NCBI GenBank assembly: GCA_009731375.1
Contig: BJOX01000228.1
Coordinates: 735,395 to 765,133 of the forward strand
Length of the DNA: 29,739 bases
Direction: 5' to 3'
Origin: Paulinella micropora
Taxonomy: Eukaryota > Cercozoa > Imbricatea > Euglyphida
Shown piece after piece: positions 1 to 11,160 of the stretch. Under the pieces are notes generated by a model. It saw nothing but the letters and a program-made list of their open reading frames with translations. It searched no databases and was not told where the DNA came from. How positions within the stretch are numbered: the first letter of the stretch is position 1; every line of letters starts with the position of its first letter. The position numbers and the translations under genes were made by a program.

Positions 1-5
1 TATTA

Positions 6-64
<59 letters not shown>

Positions 65-70
65 ATTATA

Positions 71-124
<54 letters not shown>

Positions 125-253
125 GTGATTATTATTATTACTATTACTATTACTACTACTATTACTATTACTATTATTATTATTATTGTTGTTGTTATTA
201 TTATTATTATTTACTAATATTATATCATTATTATTATTATTATTATTATTATT
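1..253. repeat. (TTA)n microsatellite
   Basis: Almost pure TTA/TAT trinucleotide repeat with scattered substitutions (TTG, TAC). Open frames through it are homopolymeric and not genes. It directly precedes the tRNA-like head of a SINE. Confidence 0.97.
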
Positions 254-255
254 TT

Positions 256-525
256 GGACACCGTGATAGCCCAGTGGTCAAGTTCTACCATCTGGGCCCT
301 GTCGCCAGTTCGATTCCCGTCGGTGCCACCAGTATTTTCATTGAACATACCGGTCTATTTCTGGACCAGTATTTTCATTGAACATACCGGCCCGTCTGGA
401 AGTGTTGGAACTGCCCTTGCGGGGGTGTCATTAGAGCTTATCGTCAATTCTTCGTACTCCCCTCACGGGTGAGACGATGGAGGCGCATGTGCAGAAATGC
501 ATCAGCCATTGACAGAGAAGCACTA
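256..525 (+). mobile_element. tRNA-derived SINE, most complete copy
   Basis: The first 72 bases (256-327) have tRNA form. The 5' arm ggacaccg nearly pairs with the 3' arm cggtgcc; an A-box-like tagcccagtgg and a B-box-like agttcgattcc are spaced as in RNA polymerase III tRNA promoters. A unique body of about 195 bases follows, ending in gcatcagccattgacagag and then a long (TTA)n tail (526-733). The body recurs at 735-782, 831-1010 and, inverted, 1430-1603, so it is a dispersed repeat. Inside the body the segment around accagtattttcattgaac occurs twice. A SINE has no protein of its own and moves with the reverse transcriptase of a partner LINE. The (TTA)n tail may mimic the partner's 3' end (inference). 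Confidence 0.8.
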
Positions 526-647
526 TTATTATCATTATTATTAATATTATTAATATTATTATTATTATTACTATTATTATTATTAATTTTTTATTATTAT
601 CATCAAAATTATTATTATTATTATCATTATTATTATCGTTATTATTA

Positions 648-733
<86 letters not shown>
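526..733. repeat. (TTA)n tail of SINE copy 1
   Basis: Trinucleotide repeat with minor variants directly after the SINE body. It ends where a second, 5'-truncated SINE copy begins. Confidence 0.95.
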
Positions 734-734
<1 letters not shown>

Positions 735-735
<1 letters not shown>

Positions 736-782
736 GGAGGCGCATGTGCAGAAATGCATCAGCCATTGACAGAGAAGCACTA

Positions 783-831
<49 letters not shown>
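735..831 (+). mobile_element. 5'-truncated SINE copy 2 with (TTA)n tail
   Basis: Only the last 48 or so bases of the SINE body are present (735-782), followed by about 48 bases of TTA repeat. Either 5' truncation on insertion or replication slippage between neighbouring copies would give this. Confidence 0.8.
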
Positions 832-1429
<598 letters not shown>

Positions 1430-1603
1430 GTGCTTCTCTGTCAATGGCTGATGCATTTCTGCACATGCGCCTCCATGGTCTCACCCGTGAGGGGAGTACG
1501 AAGAATTGACGATAGGCTGTAATGACACCCCCGCAAGGGCAGTTCCAACACTTCCAGACGGACCGGTATGTTCAATGAAAATACTGGTCCAGACGGACCG
1601 GTA
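1430..1603 (-). mobile_element. SINE copy 4, inverted, cut by gap
   Basis: Reverse complement of the SINE body, beginning with the 3' terminus gtgcttctctgtcaatggc and running back towards the head. It is cut off by the 69-N gap at 1604-1672, so presence of the tRNA head cannot be judged. Confidence 0.82.
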
Positions 1604-1672
1604 NNNNNNNNNNNNNNNNNNNNNNNNNNNNNNNNNNNNNNNNNNNNNNNNNNNNNNNNNNNNNNNNNNNNN
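1604..1672. other. Assembly gap (69 N); eight further 10-N gaps
   Basis: Unresolved bases. Other gaps, each of 10 N, are at 4982-4991, 6764-6773, 7053-7062, 12632-12641, 13786-13795, 17880-17889, 18415-18424 and 28659-28668. A uniform 10-N size normally marks joins of unknown length, so reading frames across them cannot be trusted. Confidence 0.97.
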
Positions 1673-1676
1673 AGTA

Positions 1677-2390
<714 letters not shown>

Positions 2391-2660
2391 GTGACACTGT
2401 ATTTAATTTTTTTTTTGTGTGCATGTATTTAACTATGTGTTTAAGCACATGTTTTTGTGTGCAACGTGTATGTCTTAGTGTGTATGTGTTTGTGTGTATA
2501 TGTTTGTGCGTATACGTTTCTTTAATTTGTGAGAAAAGGTTACCAAAGAAAAGTGAAGAGAAAGCAAATTACCACAAAGTGCAGAGTGCAAATATTTCAG
2601 TTAAAAGCGAAGTTTGGTTGAACAGACACACTATGCCTAACCACTTTATTACTTACTTCA
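2391..2660. other. Intergenic, no gene seen
   Basis: T/G-rich sequence with imperfect TGTG and TATGTG motifs, then about 100 A-rich bases. I see no splice-framed exon, RNA gene or transposon motif. Confidence 0.6.
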
Positions 2661-2930
2661 TGTCATGATGTGTCCAGCAGATGATTGAAGCGATGTCTGT
2701 GACGAAACGTGTATGGGCTAGCCACTCGTCTAGCCGCGCGGGAGACACCGTCGGCGTCTCGTCGTGCGGCAGCCGCGCACAGAAGGGCAGGCCGACTGCC
2801 GCCGGCAGCGCCCGGGTCAGCGGCGAGCGGGTAGCGCTCGCAGAACACGAAGTCCGACGCGCCGCGCGCCCCGCCCCACCACCGCTACTCGTCCAGGTAT
2901 GGTGGAAAATTTGGAAGTTCAGTTGAAATT
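2661..2930 (-). other. GC-rich island with protein-like reading on minus strand
   Basis: A GC-rich block stands out against AT-rich surroundings. On the minus strand one frame reads to a stop at 2653 and contains LPHDETPTVSPARLDEWLAH; the overlapping +1 frame contains SDFVFCERYPL. Each looks protein-like over a different part, as expected of a coding segment with an indel near 2800-2830. I recognise no family. It could be a host exon, a decayed gene or a foreign insertion. Confidence 0.3.
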
Positions 2931-3111
2931 CAAGAAAAGGGAAATATTTCGGCATCCGTTGCGGAAAGTAGGAATTCCTCCCTGTTGTTCCTCTGGGAAA
3001 TCGGCCAAAAAAGGTGGGAAATTGAGCTGGTCTTGTGACAAACCCAATTTCTGGTACTCGAGAGTCAAGACACCATCATGCCCAAAAGTGATCGTGGAGA
3101 TAAACTGCGCC

Positions 3112-3336
3112 CAAAAAAAGATGCTTCCACCAACAACAACCAACAACCAACAACAACCGGTACCAGCAACCAACAACAACCAACGTTAATTATAACATGT
3201 ACAACAGGTACCGGTACCAACAACAACCAACAACAACCAACAACAGCCGCAACAGATATCACAACAACAACAGCAACAACAGCAACAGCAGCAACAACAG
3301 CAGTACTAACAGCAACAACAACATGTACAGCAACGG

Positions 3337-3368
<32 letters not shown>

Positions 3369-3369
3369 G

Positions 3370-3401
<32 letters not shown>

Positions 3402-3750
3402 TCAGCATCAGAATTCGAAGCAGCAGCATCTGCTCCTAGCAATAACCGCAACAAAGCACAACAACAACAACAACAACAACAACAGCTGCAGCAGCAACAA
3501 CAACAACAACAACAACAACAACACCAACAACAACTAGAACAACAACTAGAACAATAACTAGAACAACAACAACAACAACAACAACAACAAACAGCAAGAG
3601 CAGCAGCAGCCACAATATCGTCAACACCTGCTTTGTTAACGACACCCTCATCATCAACAACAACAATAACAACAACAATAACAACATCGTTAATAACAAT
3701 AATAAGATTAACAATAACAATAACGACAACAACAATGACGCTCTTCATTA
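3112..3750. repeat. (CAA/CAG)n and (CAACAAC)n low-complexity array
   Basis: CAA, CAG and ACA trinucleotides dominate, with ggtaccggtacc interruptions. Frames give poly-Gln, poly-Asn or poly-Thr on one strand and poly-Val, poly-Cys or poly-Leu on the other. No flanking splice or start context supports a polyglutamine protein. Confidence 0.92.
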
Positions 3751-3874
3751 CACACCTCCACTAGAACTGCCTTTGCAAATATCTTTTGGGGAAGAAATAA
3801 AAACAGAGTACACATGGCTTCAAGAGCACACCAGGACCCGCAAAAGGGGCAGGGTCCAGCAATACAAGTTCAAT

Positions 3875-3951
3875 GCGAAACAAGGTCGTCAAGTGCGACC
3901 AAGACTAAGGTGCGAAACAAGGTCGTCAAGTGTGAAATAAGGTCGTCAAGG
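3875..3951. repeat. Three ~20-bp repeats (aaggtcgtcaag core)
   Basis: Copies start near 3875, 3912 and 3932 and share the core aa(c/t)aaggtcgtcaag. The first two are identical over 21 bases; the third has a short substitution. Purpose unknown. Confidence 0.75.
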
Positions 3952-4153
3952 CACCATCAACCGATGGTAAAACATTTCTCTACATTTCAGGCAAATGACA
4001 AGTGTTTTGCTTCTATTCTTGGTTAATAGGAGCTAATGAAATGGGGACACATTGCTCTTTCGCGAACGGCTCTGCTAAGGTTGCCACCCCCCTCCCCACA
4101 CACACAAATCCATAATTACGCTTGACAATATGTTTTAAATGATTTTGTGTTAG

Positions 4154-5505
4154 GCTTTTGGAGCATTTGCAGTCAAGCTGCGAGACAACGGCGATATCCA
4201 TCACGTGCAAGCCTTGTTTGTGAACAAGGATGATCAAGTTGTACTAGCAACTATCCTGCTGTCGCAAGAACCATCACTGAAAAATTTTTTCCTTCGAAGT
4301 TCAAACAAAAGTTGTACTAGCAACTATCCTGCTGTCGCAAGAACCATCACTGAAAAATTTTTTCCTTCGAAGTTCAAACCTGAGGAACTATCAAATTTGA
4401 GCAGCAACATCAACCGTTCCTTATCTGCATGGGTGCAAGATTTATGGTAATCAAATTATTACTTTCTTCTGTTCAGAAATCTCAGCCAGTTACTAATCAC
4501 AATGTAAGATAATTTCTTTTTAATAGTTCGAAAACACTATCGATGGAACGGCCACTGAAGTGTCTTCGAGTTTCGAAGGCGCCCGTTTGCAAACCAGAGA
4601 CCCTCAAGCCAGCACGCGTCCGTCGAGCCAAGGGAAGAAAGCCTGGTGCCACCGTGTCGCAGGAGCATCATGATCAGTCAGCATTTGAGGGTGCTCATGC
4701 TAGCCCTGCAATCCAAGAGCATGCAACTGCGGCTGATTTAACAAAAGTTTTGGAAAAAGTAACAAAGAACACAGTGCGGGACGTAATAAAGGAAATAAAG
4801 CCTTTGTTTAAGCTAGGCACTGTCAAAAAGACAAAAAATGCCAAGCAGGATGATGGTGCCATCAACAAGATAAGAGATAAGCTGGACCAACAAGCTAAAA
4901 GCTTGGATGCAGCGGCTGCTGCAATCAACAAGTTCACAGATAAACTGAACAATACACATGAAAAGTCTGATTTGGAATCTGNNNNNNNNNNAAGCTTGGA
5001 TGCAGCGGCTGCTGCAATCAACAAGTTCACAGATAAACTGAACAATACACATGAAAAGTCTGATTTGGAATCTGGGTCTGCTTCGGAAAATAGCAGCGAA
5101 GATGAAAAGGATTTTGAAAAACGATGCTGTAATTTCTGTGCAGTTCCTAGTTCTTACTATTTTGGACCAGTTGCACTGCCTCCTATCTCGTCGGTACCGA
5201 CTCCTATCTCATCTGTACCAACTCACCAAGAGCTCATGCATCAACAGATGCAGGTATCATCAGCTTCAGTCCTGGGCCAAGCCCAGGTCTGCCCATCGTG
5301 TCGTTCAACTTTCCAGCACCCTACAGTTTCACAATTTTCTTACTCTTTCACTGTTCCTCTTCCTAGTTACATCGGTGGGACGATTTATCAAACACCACCT
5401 CATCCCGTTACGCACAGCCATGCAGAAAAGAAGAAAAAGAAAGCGCATTCTAGTAAGCGCTGCATTGCTTTTGAAAGGCAGAAAAAAATTCACGAGGTTG
5501 ACTAA
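4154..5505 (+). CDS. Unidentified spliced gene, two exons, 5' partial
   Basis: Exon A is proposed at 4154-4446, after an acceptor-like ttttgtgttag, and ends before gtaatc. An 80-nt intron (4447-4526) ends in a pyrimidine-rich tract plus ag. Exon B (4527-5505) then continues in frame through the methionine at 4543 to a TAA-type end after KKIHEVD, which makes the intron convincing. Exon B carries a basic region, a possible coiled coil with an Ala-rich run (AAAAAINKFTDKL), an acidic stretch, two Cys clusters (CCNFC and CPSC) and a Lys-rich C-terminus. The end of exon A weakly recalls a BEN-domain C-terminus, which I do not rely on. Two oddities are a 73-bp tandem duplication in exon A, which changes frame, and a 10-N gap flanked by duplicated sequence in exon B. 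Earlier exons are not seen. Likely a host gene or a domesticated element. Confidence 0.5.
4238..4380 (+). repeat. 73-bp tandem duplication inside exon A
   Basis: The sequence starting gttgtactagcaactatcc at 4238 restarts at 4311 and is near identical to 4380. A period of 73 is not a multiple of three, so the two copies are read in different frames. In the frame used by copy two, copy one has a stop just upstream (4231-4233). Confidence 0.9.
4901..5075. repeat. Duplicated 83-bp flanks around a 10-N gap
   Basis: The stretch beginning aagcttggatgcagcggctg before the gap at 4982-4991 is repeated immediately after it up to the same gaatctg. This is most simply two overlapping contig ends that were not merged. 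Confidence 0.85.
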
Positions 5506-5575
5506 TTTCTATCCTAGCTTTCCTGATCCAGATCTGTTTGTTATTTTGTTGAATGAAATTCGTAGTCTTAAGTAA

Positions 5576-6286
5576 ATTCACTTGTACAGCCTGGTACTAC
5601 TATGAATATTTATACTATCTCACTGTCAATATTATTCAAATTACAGGTAGTTAATGCATGACTTACAGTCGGAATCAGAACTTCCGAATCACACTGATAC
5701 TGGAATATGTATGCAGACGAGGATTCTGAGTTTTAAATTTTTGAATCAAGTTAAACACAAATTTTAAATAAAGTTTGATACAGATGATACGCATTACAGA
5801 TTTATAATACCCGTTTAAGTTGTAAATCATCTTTAATAACCGTTTGAACTTTAAAGCAACGTTCAGGTAACATTAATAACAATTAGTCACAGTCACACTG
5901 AAAAAGGTGACTAGATTTGAAATCAGCATTAAAATACGAGATTTATATTATTCAAAATAATAGTTAGCTTTTAAAACTTTGTTAAAAATTTAATTGTATT
6001 AAACAATTGCTAGTGATTTGGTAATATAATATTAAAACTTGAACAAAGAAAAACAACACATAACAAATCTCTACAGCAGCCGAAGTACGAAGGCAGCAGG
6101 AAAGCCGCTACAAAAGGTTTGTAACTGTTTGATTTTGAAAAATTCAATCAAAAACTAATAATTCATAACAAATTTCACATTAATATAACCAGATTAAAAA
6201 AAATCCTGAGGTCGTACCATCCAAATGTGAGCAAGGTAAAGTTTTATTTCCCAAGGTAAAAATTTTCCCAATAATAATTTTTCGCT
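5576..6286. other. AT-rich 3' flank, no gene seen
   Basis: Follows the unidentified spliced gene. An AATAAA at 5767-5772 could serve as its poly(A) signal. The rest is AT-rich with no supported ORF. Confidence 0.55.
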
Positions 6287-6369
6287 GTCTGGGGTTGTGG
6301 TGTTTAGTGACGTGTCATTATTCAAATCTCTAGTAAAAGTAAAGCGGTTCCGAACCCTCTCGTCTATTG
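6287..6369 (+). repeat. Direct repeat R1, left copy
   Basis: About 83 bases beginning gtctggggttgtggtgttta, repeated at 9595-9674 with a few substitutions and a short deletion. With R2 it defines the outer parts of a repeat pair bracketing the gag ORF, though the sequence between R1 and R2 differs on the two sides. Confidence 0.85.
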
Positions 6370-6773
6370 GGTTATGGGCCTTGGCAGCGCTAAGTGACTC
6401 TGGCACTGCAAGCAAGGAATGAAGAAGACCATCGCCGACCTGGGAGGCGACTGTCAGTGAAAAGGTTGGTGCCATTCCAAAAATTAGCACACAAACAGGG
6501 ACTCTGGGCGGCCCTTTGGCTCAGTTTTTGAACGCATTGTACCTGTCCCCCCTTTTGGTTAGGTGACCTGCGTTGGGGGGGAAAGACGATAGCACTCCAG
6601 TGTGACTGCTACAACTGCTACATTGTTACAAAGGAAAACAGTCAGTAAGACCTCAATGAGTTTTAGTACTCTAAGAGGCACAGACAAAAACAAAGTCAGC
6701 ATGACGGCCAAAGGACACTACGACGGGAGAACCCCGTTCAAGGCATTTCAATGAGAAATAGTTNNNNNNNNNN

Positions 6774-7052
6774 GATACCGGGCGCCCCCCTCTTACCGGT
6801 CGTCGAGTTGACGGGTGACTTCCCACAACGCAGAATTTATATATACAACAATAATGAGGACAATTTCCGCCAGTCCAAACTACTGAAGTCAGAAAAGATG
6901 TACCGCCCAAAATTGACCCATGTAACGTACGAATATGAGTAAAAAAGGTAATGGTGAAAAGCTAGTGCCACCAGTACCAGAACAAGTACTAAAATTGACT
7001 GCATTAATATTACTAATAATACTAATAACAGTAGTTTGAACATATTATGTTA
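6774..7052 (+). repeat. Direct repeat R2, left copy (LTR-like)
   Basis: 279 bases, same length as 9985-10263, with one difference noticed by eye (acaacgcag versus acaatgcag). It includes a TATA-like ttatatatac. The left copy is bounded on both sides by 10-N gaps, so it may be a short contig placed by repeat similarity. Together with the gag-like ORF between the copies this suggests LTRs. Confidence 0.8.
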
Positions 7053-7186
7053 NNNNNNNNNNTTTTAGCCCTAGTGGCAAAAGGACTCAAGGGGGCACTA
7101 AAGACCCCTCAAGAACATATTAGGCTAGTGCATGAGAGTAATGTAAGTGCTCTACACAGCAAGGGGAAAACAGTTCCCAACTACAT

Positions 7187-8404
7187 GTGGAGGTGGCCCG
7201 GGGAGAGAGAGCAGGAAAGCAATCAGCAAGAGGGAGAGGAAAAATAAGGTTGAGAGAGGAGGAAGAAGAAGCTGAGTTAGACTCAGGGTCAGACAGGGAA
7301 AACCTTACCTCTTATTTTACTGAGACAGAAAGACAGCCTACGTTAGGGGGAGATAGTGGTAAGAGTGAGCAAAAGGGAGGAGAAGAGAGCGTGGAGGAGA
7401 GGGGGAGAGTGAGTAGTCAGCTTTCACCTACTTATTCCACACCAACGACAACAATCAAGACGAAGAGCAAGGAGCAAGTAGAGGAAAAAGAGAAGGAAGA
7501 TAGAATCATGAGAGCATATGAGGAGAGTTTGGAGCATGAGATGAAAAGACAGAGAGAGGAAGCTTTTTCGTTTGTGTTTGATAAGCTAGCAGGTAAAGCC
7601 AAGAGTGTGGCAGATTTGGTGAGAGACACCTCACCAGACTTTGGTCAGAACTTGCACACTGTGTGGGCAAGACTAACCAAAAGGTTTGGTAAGGTGAGTG
7701 AGGAAGATGTGCAAGATAAAATAAATGCGATGAATGCATGGACATTTGATGAGGGGTGTGATTATGCGCCGCAGTTTGATGCGTTTGTTGCGTTAGATGA
7801 AGAGCTAAAGGCAGTAGGCCATAAAACACCCCACAGAACAATGGAAACAATAATCACTAATGCCTTGCAAAACCCTGAGTATGCATCAGAGGGGGTGAGA
7901 AAGGATTGGGGAGGATGGATGAGCACGCTGAAGATGAATAAGAAGCAGCATGCATGGTCTTTTGAGGAATGGTGGGAGGAGTTGGAAGAAAGAGCGTTGG
8001 AGATAGATAGGAACAAAGAGAGAGAGAAGAAGATGAAGAAAGAAAAAGCACACGCAGGGAAAGATGCCAACAAAAGAGAGGAAGGGCAGAGAGGTGTGTG
8101 TTTTGGGTTTCAAAGAGAGAGTGGATGTAAGTGGGGGGATGAGTGTCGTTTGGCTCATACAAAGGGGTCATTCACTATGCGTAGTGTGCCTGGGGTGTGC
8201 TACCTGTTTGAACAGTCAGGCAGCTGTGATAGATCTAACTGTAGGTTTAAACACACCACTGCTAATAAGAAAGGGGGAGGGAAAGGAACAGGAACGAGAA
8301 AGAAGACGAGGAAGAAAGGAGAGAAATGTTTTAATTGTAACATGGAGGGGCATGTGTTCTCCGCATGTGAGAGGGAGTGCAGGATGTGTGGGGTGAGAGC
8401 ATAG
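7187..8404 (+). CDS. Gag-like protein with two CCCH fingers and a CCHC knuckle
   Basis: 405 residues, highly charged. The N-terminal third is acidic and Glu/Lys-rich, and the middle has Trp-rich helices (for example SFEEWWEELEERALEI). Two CCCH fingers follow: C-x8-C-x5-C-x3-H near residue 305 and C-x8-C-x4-C-x3-H near 338. After a Lys/Gly-rich linker comes a CCHC knuckle CFNCNMEGHVFSAC (C-x2-C-x4-H-x4-C) near 381. A second knuckle starts (CRMC) but its His and Cys lie in another frame after the TAG, so the ORF is cut by an indel. Upstream, an open frame from the gap to 7247 may be the true N-terminus joined through the A-run near 7240. CCHC knuckles bind RNA in retroelement Gag proteins; pairing them with CCCH fingers is unusual. 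Confidence is good for a Gag-like protein and low for its superfamily. Confidence 0.65.
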   Translation: MEVARGERAGKQSARGRGKIRLREEEEEAELDSGSDRENLTSYFTETERQPTLGGDSGKSEQKGGEESVEERGRVSSQLSPTYSTPTTTIKTKSKEQVEEKEKEDRIMRAYEESLEHEMKRQREEAFSFVFDKLAGKAKSVADLVRDTSPDFGQNLHTVWARLTKRFGKVSEEDVQDKINAMNAWTFDEGCDYAPQFDAFVALDEELKAVGHKTPHRTMETIITNALQNPEYASEGVRKDWGGWMSTLKMNKKQHAWSFEEWWEELEERALEIDRNKEREKKMKKEKAHAGKDANKREEGQRGVCFGFQRESGCKWGDECRLAHTKGSFTMRSVPGVCYLFEQSGSCDRSNCRFKHTTANKKGGGKGTGTRKKTRKKGEKCFNCNMEGHVFSACERECRMCGVRA

Positions 8405-9228
8405 ACTGCATGAATGTGAAGAGATGAAGAAGGCGAGAGAAGAGCCAGGTGAGAAGGAAGAACCGAGAGAGAGAAAGAAAAGAGAGGAAAAGTGGAACAT
8501 GGAAAGTTTGGTAGGGGGAGTAAGTCAGACACAGATAGGGGGAGTGAGTCAGACACAGATGAGGAAGGTGAGGTGAAAGCATTGAAAAGGATGACGAGAT
8601 TTTTGACAGGGCGAGACAGAACAGGCATGGTAAAGGAGAAGGCCCACATGGGCAAAGTGATGGTAGTACAAGAGAGTGTAATCTATCGTCGATGTGCTGA
8701 GGGGCGAGTGTCAGGTGAGCAGCAATGTTTTGTGTGCACTGATGACATGGAGAGTGAGAATGTGTTGTTGCGAGAGGCAGCGTATGGTCTGTTGAGAGGG
8801 CGGTTTTGCGGGATGTACACAGATCAGGAAAGAGAGAGTGAGAAGGAAGCCCCCGTGATGGGGGAGCAAAACAAAGATAGCCAGCCTAAACCTTTAGTTG
8901 ATCAGGAGAAGAAGAAGAGAGAGAGGGCGAAGCGCTCAAGCGCCGAAGCAAGAAAAAGAAGGGGAAAGCCGGAAAGGCTGTGTCCACTCGGAAGAGCCCA
9001 ATGAAAGGGCAAATTTGTTTTATGAAGTCGGGGAACCAAGTTGGCTCTGACAACGACGACCAACGCGACGGACATGCGGTGGCCAGCGATATCGACAGCG
9101 AGAGCGGTTCAGGCTCAGATCTGGAGGCCCGGCGAAGATGGGTGGGGCGCGCGGAGCACATGTGGTTCTACGACCCTGGTGGCGGACTCAAGCGGCGACA
9201 AGTGGGCGGCTGGCAGCAGGAAAGCTGA
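8405..9228 (+). pseudogene. Broken continuation of the gag ORF
   Basis: Coding-looking segments are spread over three frames. 8405-8575 continues the second zinc knuckle (HRLHEC) in a shifted frame. 8492-9004 starts with an Asp/Ser-rich stretch and contains RFLTGRDRTGMVKEKAHMGK. 8980-9228, opened upstream by a Lys-rich run, contains an acidic Ser/Asp tail. No recognised domain is present, and no protease or polymerase motif is seen. The simplest reading is one longer ORF damaged by several indels. Confidence 0.5.
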
Positions 9229-9594
9229 GCAAAGGGACTGCTTCAAGAGATCAAGGGAGCGGGGGAGCGCGCGGTGGGCGGCCCTACGACTGTGATATTT
9301 TTACGCTCTATTAGCAGTCCAATTTGAGCGTGACTTCATTGGCAAGTCAGATAGAGTTAATGCATATAGTCGTTAGTGCGGCTTCGGAAATTTCTGAATA
9401 GTGCTAAACATATTTACCATCATATATGCGAGGTTAGTAGCATAAGGTAGATGGGGCCGTTATTCCTAAATAGGGGGAGCAAGGGATAATTTATTAATTA
9501 ATAATAGTATTTAGTCATACCTGCCCACCCCAATGACAATTACCTATTTTACCTATATCACTCTAAGTGTAACGGTGAATTTAATGCTTTGGCG
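9229..9594. other. 3' non-coding part of the retroelement
   Basis: No ORF. Contains the purine-rich run near 9472-9486 followed by an AT-rich stretch (ttattaattaataatag), consistent with a polypurine tract next to a 3' LTR-like repeat. Confidence 0.45.
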
Positions 9595-9674
9595 GTCTGG
9601 GGTTGTGATGTTTAGTGACGTGTCATTATTTAAATCTCTAGTAAAACTAAAGTTCCGAACCCTCTGGTTTATTG
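9595..9674 (+). repeat. Direct repeat R1, right copy
   Basis: Right partner of 6287-6369. It shares the segment tttagtgacgtgtcattatt. Confidence 0.85.
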
Positions 9675-9984
9675 ACGGCCACCTGTCATCAGTGTGACAG
9701 AGTCAAGTTTCTATTATTAATATTAATAATCATGTGACTACTGTCACTACTATGATCAGGACTTTCGCCATCACTCGCTGCCCAATGCGGCCGGAAGTCA
9801 CCAGTGTTTACCGGTGCCGGGTCCTCTGACTCGGGACTGTGTCAATCGGCCCGCGGCGGGGTGCCGCATCAAGTCACGTATTATATATCATGTGACGCTT
9901 CAAGGCTCCTAACCGTGCCCCAATTGACGAAGGGCCTCCCGGCGCAATGCTTCCCGTCGTCACAAGTTAACCTGCAACCTGTGT

Positions 9985-10263
9985 GATACCGGGCGCCCCC
10001 CTCTTACCGGTCGTCGAGTTGACGGGTGACTTCCCACAATGCAGAATTTATATATACAACAATAATGAGGACAATTTCCGCCAGTCCAAACTACTGAAGT
10101 CAGAAAAGATGTACCGCCCAAAATTGACCCATGTAACGTACGAATATGAGTAAAAAAGGTAATGGTGAAAAGCTAGTGCCACCAGTACCAGAACAAGTAC
10201 TAAAATTGACTGCATTAATATTACTAATAATACTAATAACAGTAGTTTGAACATATTATGTTA
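9985..10263 (+). repeat. Direct repeat R2, right copy (LTR-like)
   Basis: Right partner of 6774-7052, not broken by gaps. It continues into ctaccatggtag, a short perfect palindrome, so the LTR end could lie at or just beyond 10263. Confidence 0.82.
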
Positions 10264-10724
10264 TCTACCATGGTAGAAATGTAAAAAGTGACATGTAAAA
10301 AGTGAACGTGACTGGTAATTGAAACTTGAATAAAAGTTACCAAGAGAAGAGGAATGGAGTCACATGATAAGTGGAAAGAGGGCAAGGAGGCGCAGCAAGG
10401 ATGCGGAGGAGAATTTGTCCTGAAAGCTCACAAGCCAACCTGAACATGCTTGTAAATGCATTTTTACTTTCGACCATATCATTAGATGAAGCATGTCAAG
10501 ATGTCCAAGTGTTACAGTGACTCAATATTTAATAATACAACAACTATCTAACGACTTGTAGAATGAGGAATACCTAACGTAGAAGGGACTCCGTACTCTC
10601 CAAGCCAAGGATAACCGACAGACCGGAACATAGAGTAATGCCATTATATACCGGGTGGGCCGGCATAAAAGCTTACCAGTATCCATTTGCAAAGTTTTAC
10701 ATCTATCGGTACGGCTGTCCTGCT
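10264..10724. other. Intergenic, no gene seen
   Basis: Unique sequence with a small repeat of atgtaaaaagtga near 10280-10310. No supported ORF or RNA gene. Confidence 0.55.
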
Positions 10725-11041
10725 TCAGTTCGCTGTTTGGCAGATGACATTGTTGTAGCGGGAGATGGTGGTATCAGTAGCTGCAGCGTGTGGGTGGCCA
10801 TGGCCGCGGTAGTAGTCGCATTCCGCACAGGCCCTAGAATAGTGCCGCGGTAGATCTCCTGCTGGTGTGTTTTGTGAGTATTGCTCCCCATCGTATGGGA
10901 AAGAGGGCAGTGGCTGCTGTAGGCGGCTGTGGCGATGATGAAAGGCGAAAGGAGGAGGGCGAGGCGCGGCAGGTCGGTCGCGCGGCAGAACGTAGTCGGT
11001 GCAGCCCAACACCAGCGCGTGGTCCCTATGCACGTAATGAC
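10725..11041 (-). CDS. Possible host exon, unrecognised
   Basis: On the minus strand this frame runs about 100 codons to a TGA and shows strong G/C preference at third positions, unlike the repeats around it. The protein is rich in Pro, His, Arg and Tyr (for example SRACAECDYYRGHGHPHAA). An acceptor-like gtgcatag lies near the 5' side, so it could be a terminal exon. I recognise no family, and a competing frame is also open. A reading that starts upstream in the ATGT repeat is not credible. Confidence 0.28.
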
Positions 11042-11150
11042 TATGCATGCATGTGTATGTATGTATGTATGTATGTATGTATGAATGTATGTATGAATGT
11101 ATGTATGAATGTATGTATGAATGCATGCATGCATGCTTGTATGTATGAGT
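11040..11150. repeat. (ATGT)n/(ATGA)n microsatellite
   Basis: Tetranucleotide repeat gtatgtatgtatg with ATGA and ATGC variants. Confidence 0.95.
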
Positions 11151-11160
11151 AGATAAATAC

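Larger units (their letters stand above)
6287..10263 (+). mobile_element. Gag-only, LTR-like retroelement (degenerate)
   Basis: Bracketed by R1/R2 direct repeats, with a Gag-like zinc-finger protein inside and a purine-rich tract (agggggagcaaggga, about 9472-9486) just upstream of the right repeat, in the place of a polypurine tract. No protease, reverse transcriptase, RNase H or integrase is visible, so it would depend on other elements. The boundaries are approximate and the left repeat is broken by gaps. It could be an internally deleted LTR retrotransposon or a rearranged one. Confidence 0.5.

Noticed and set aside
256-327. Functional tRNA gene
   Set aside because: The tRNA-like part is joined to a repeated SINE body, and its acceptor stem has a mismatch.
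3065-3748. Polyglutamine, polythreonine and polyvaline frames
   Set aside because: CAA/CAG low-complexity DNA open in several frames at once, without gene context.
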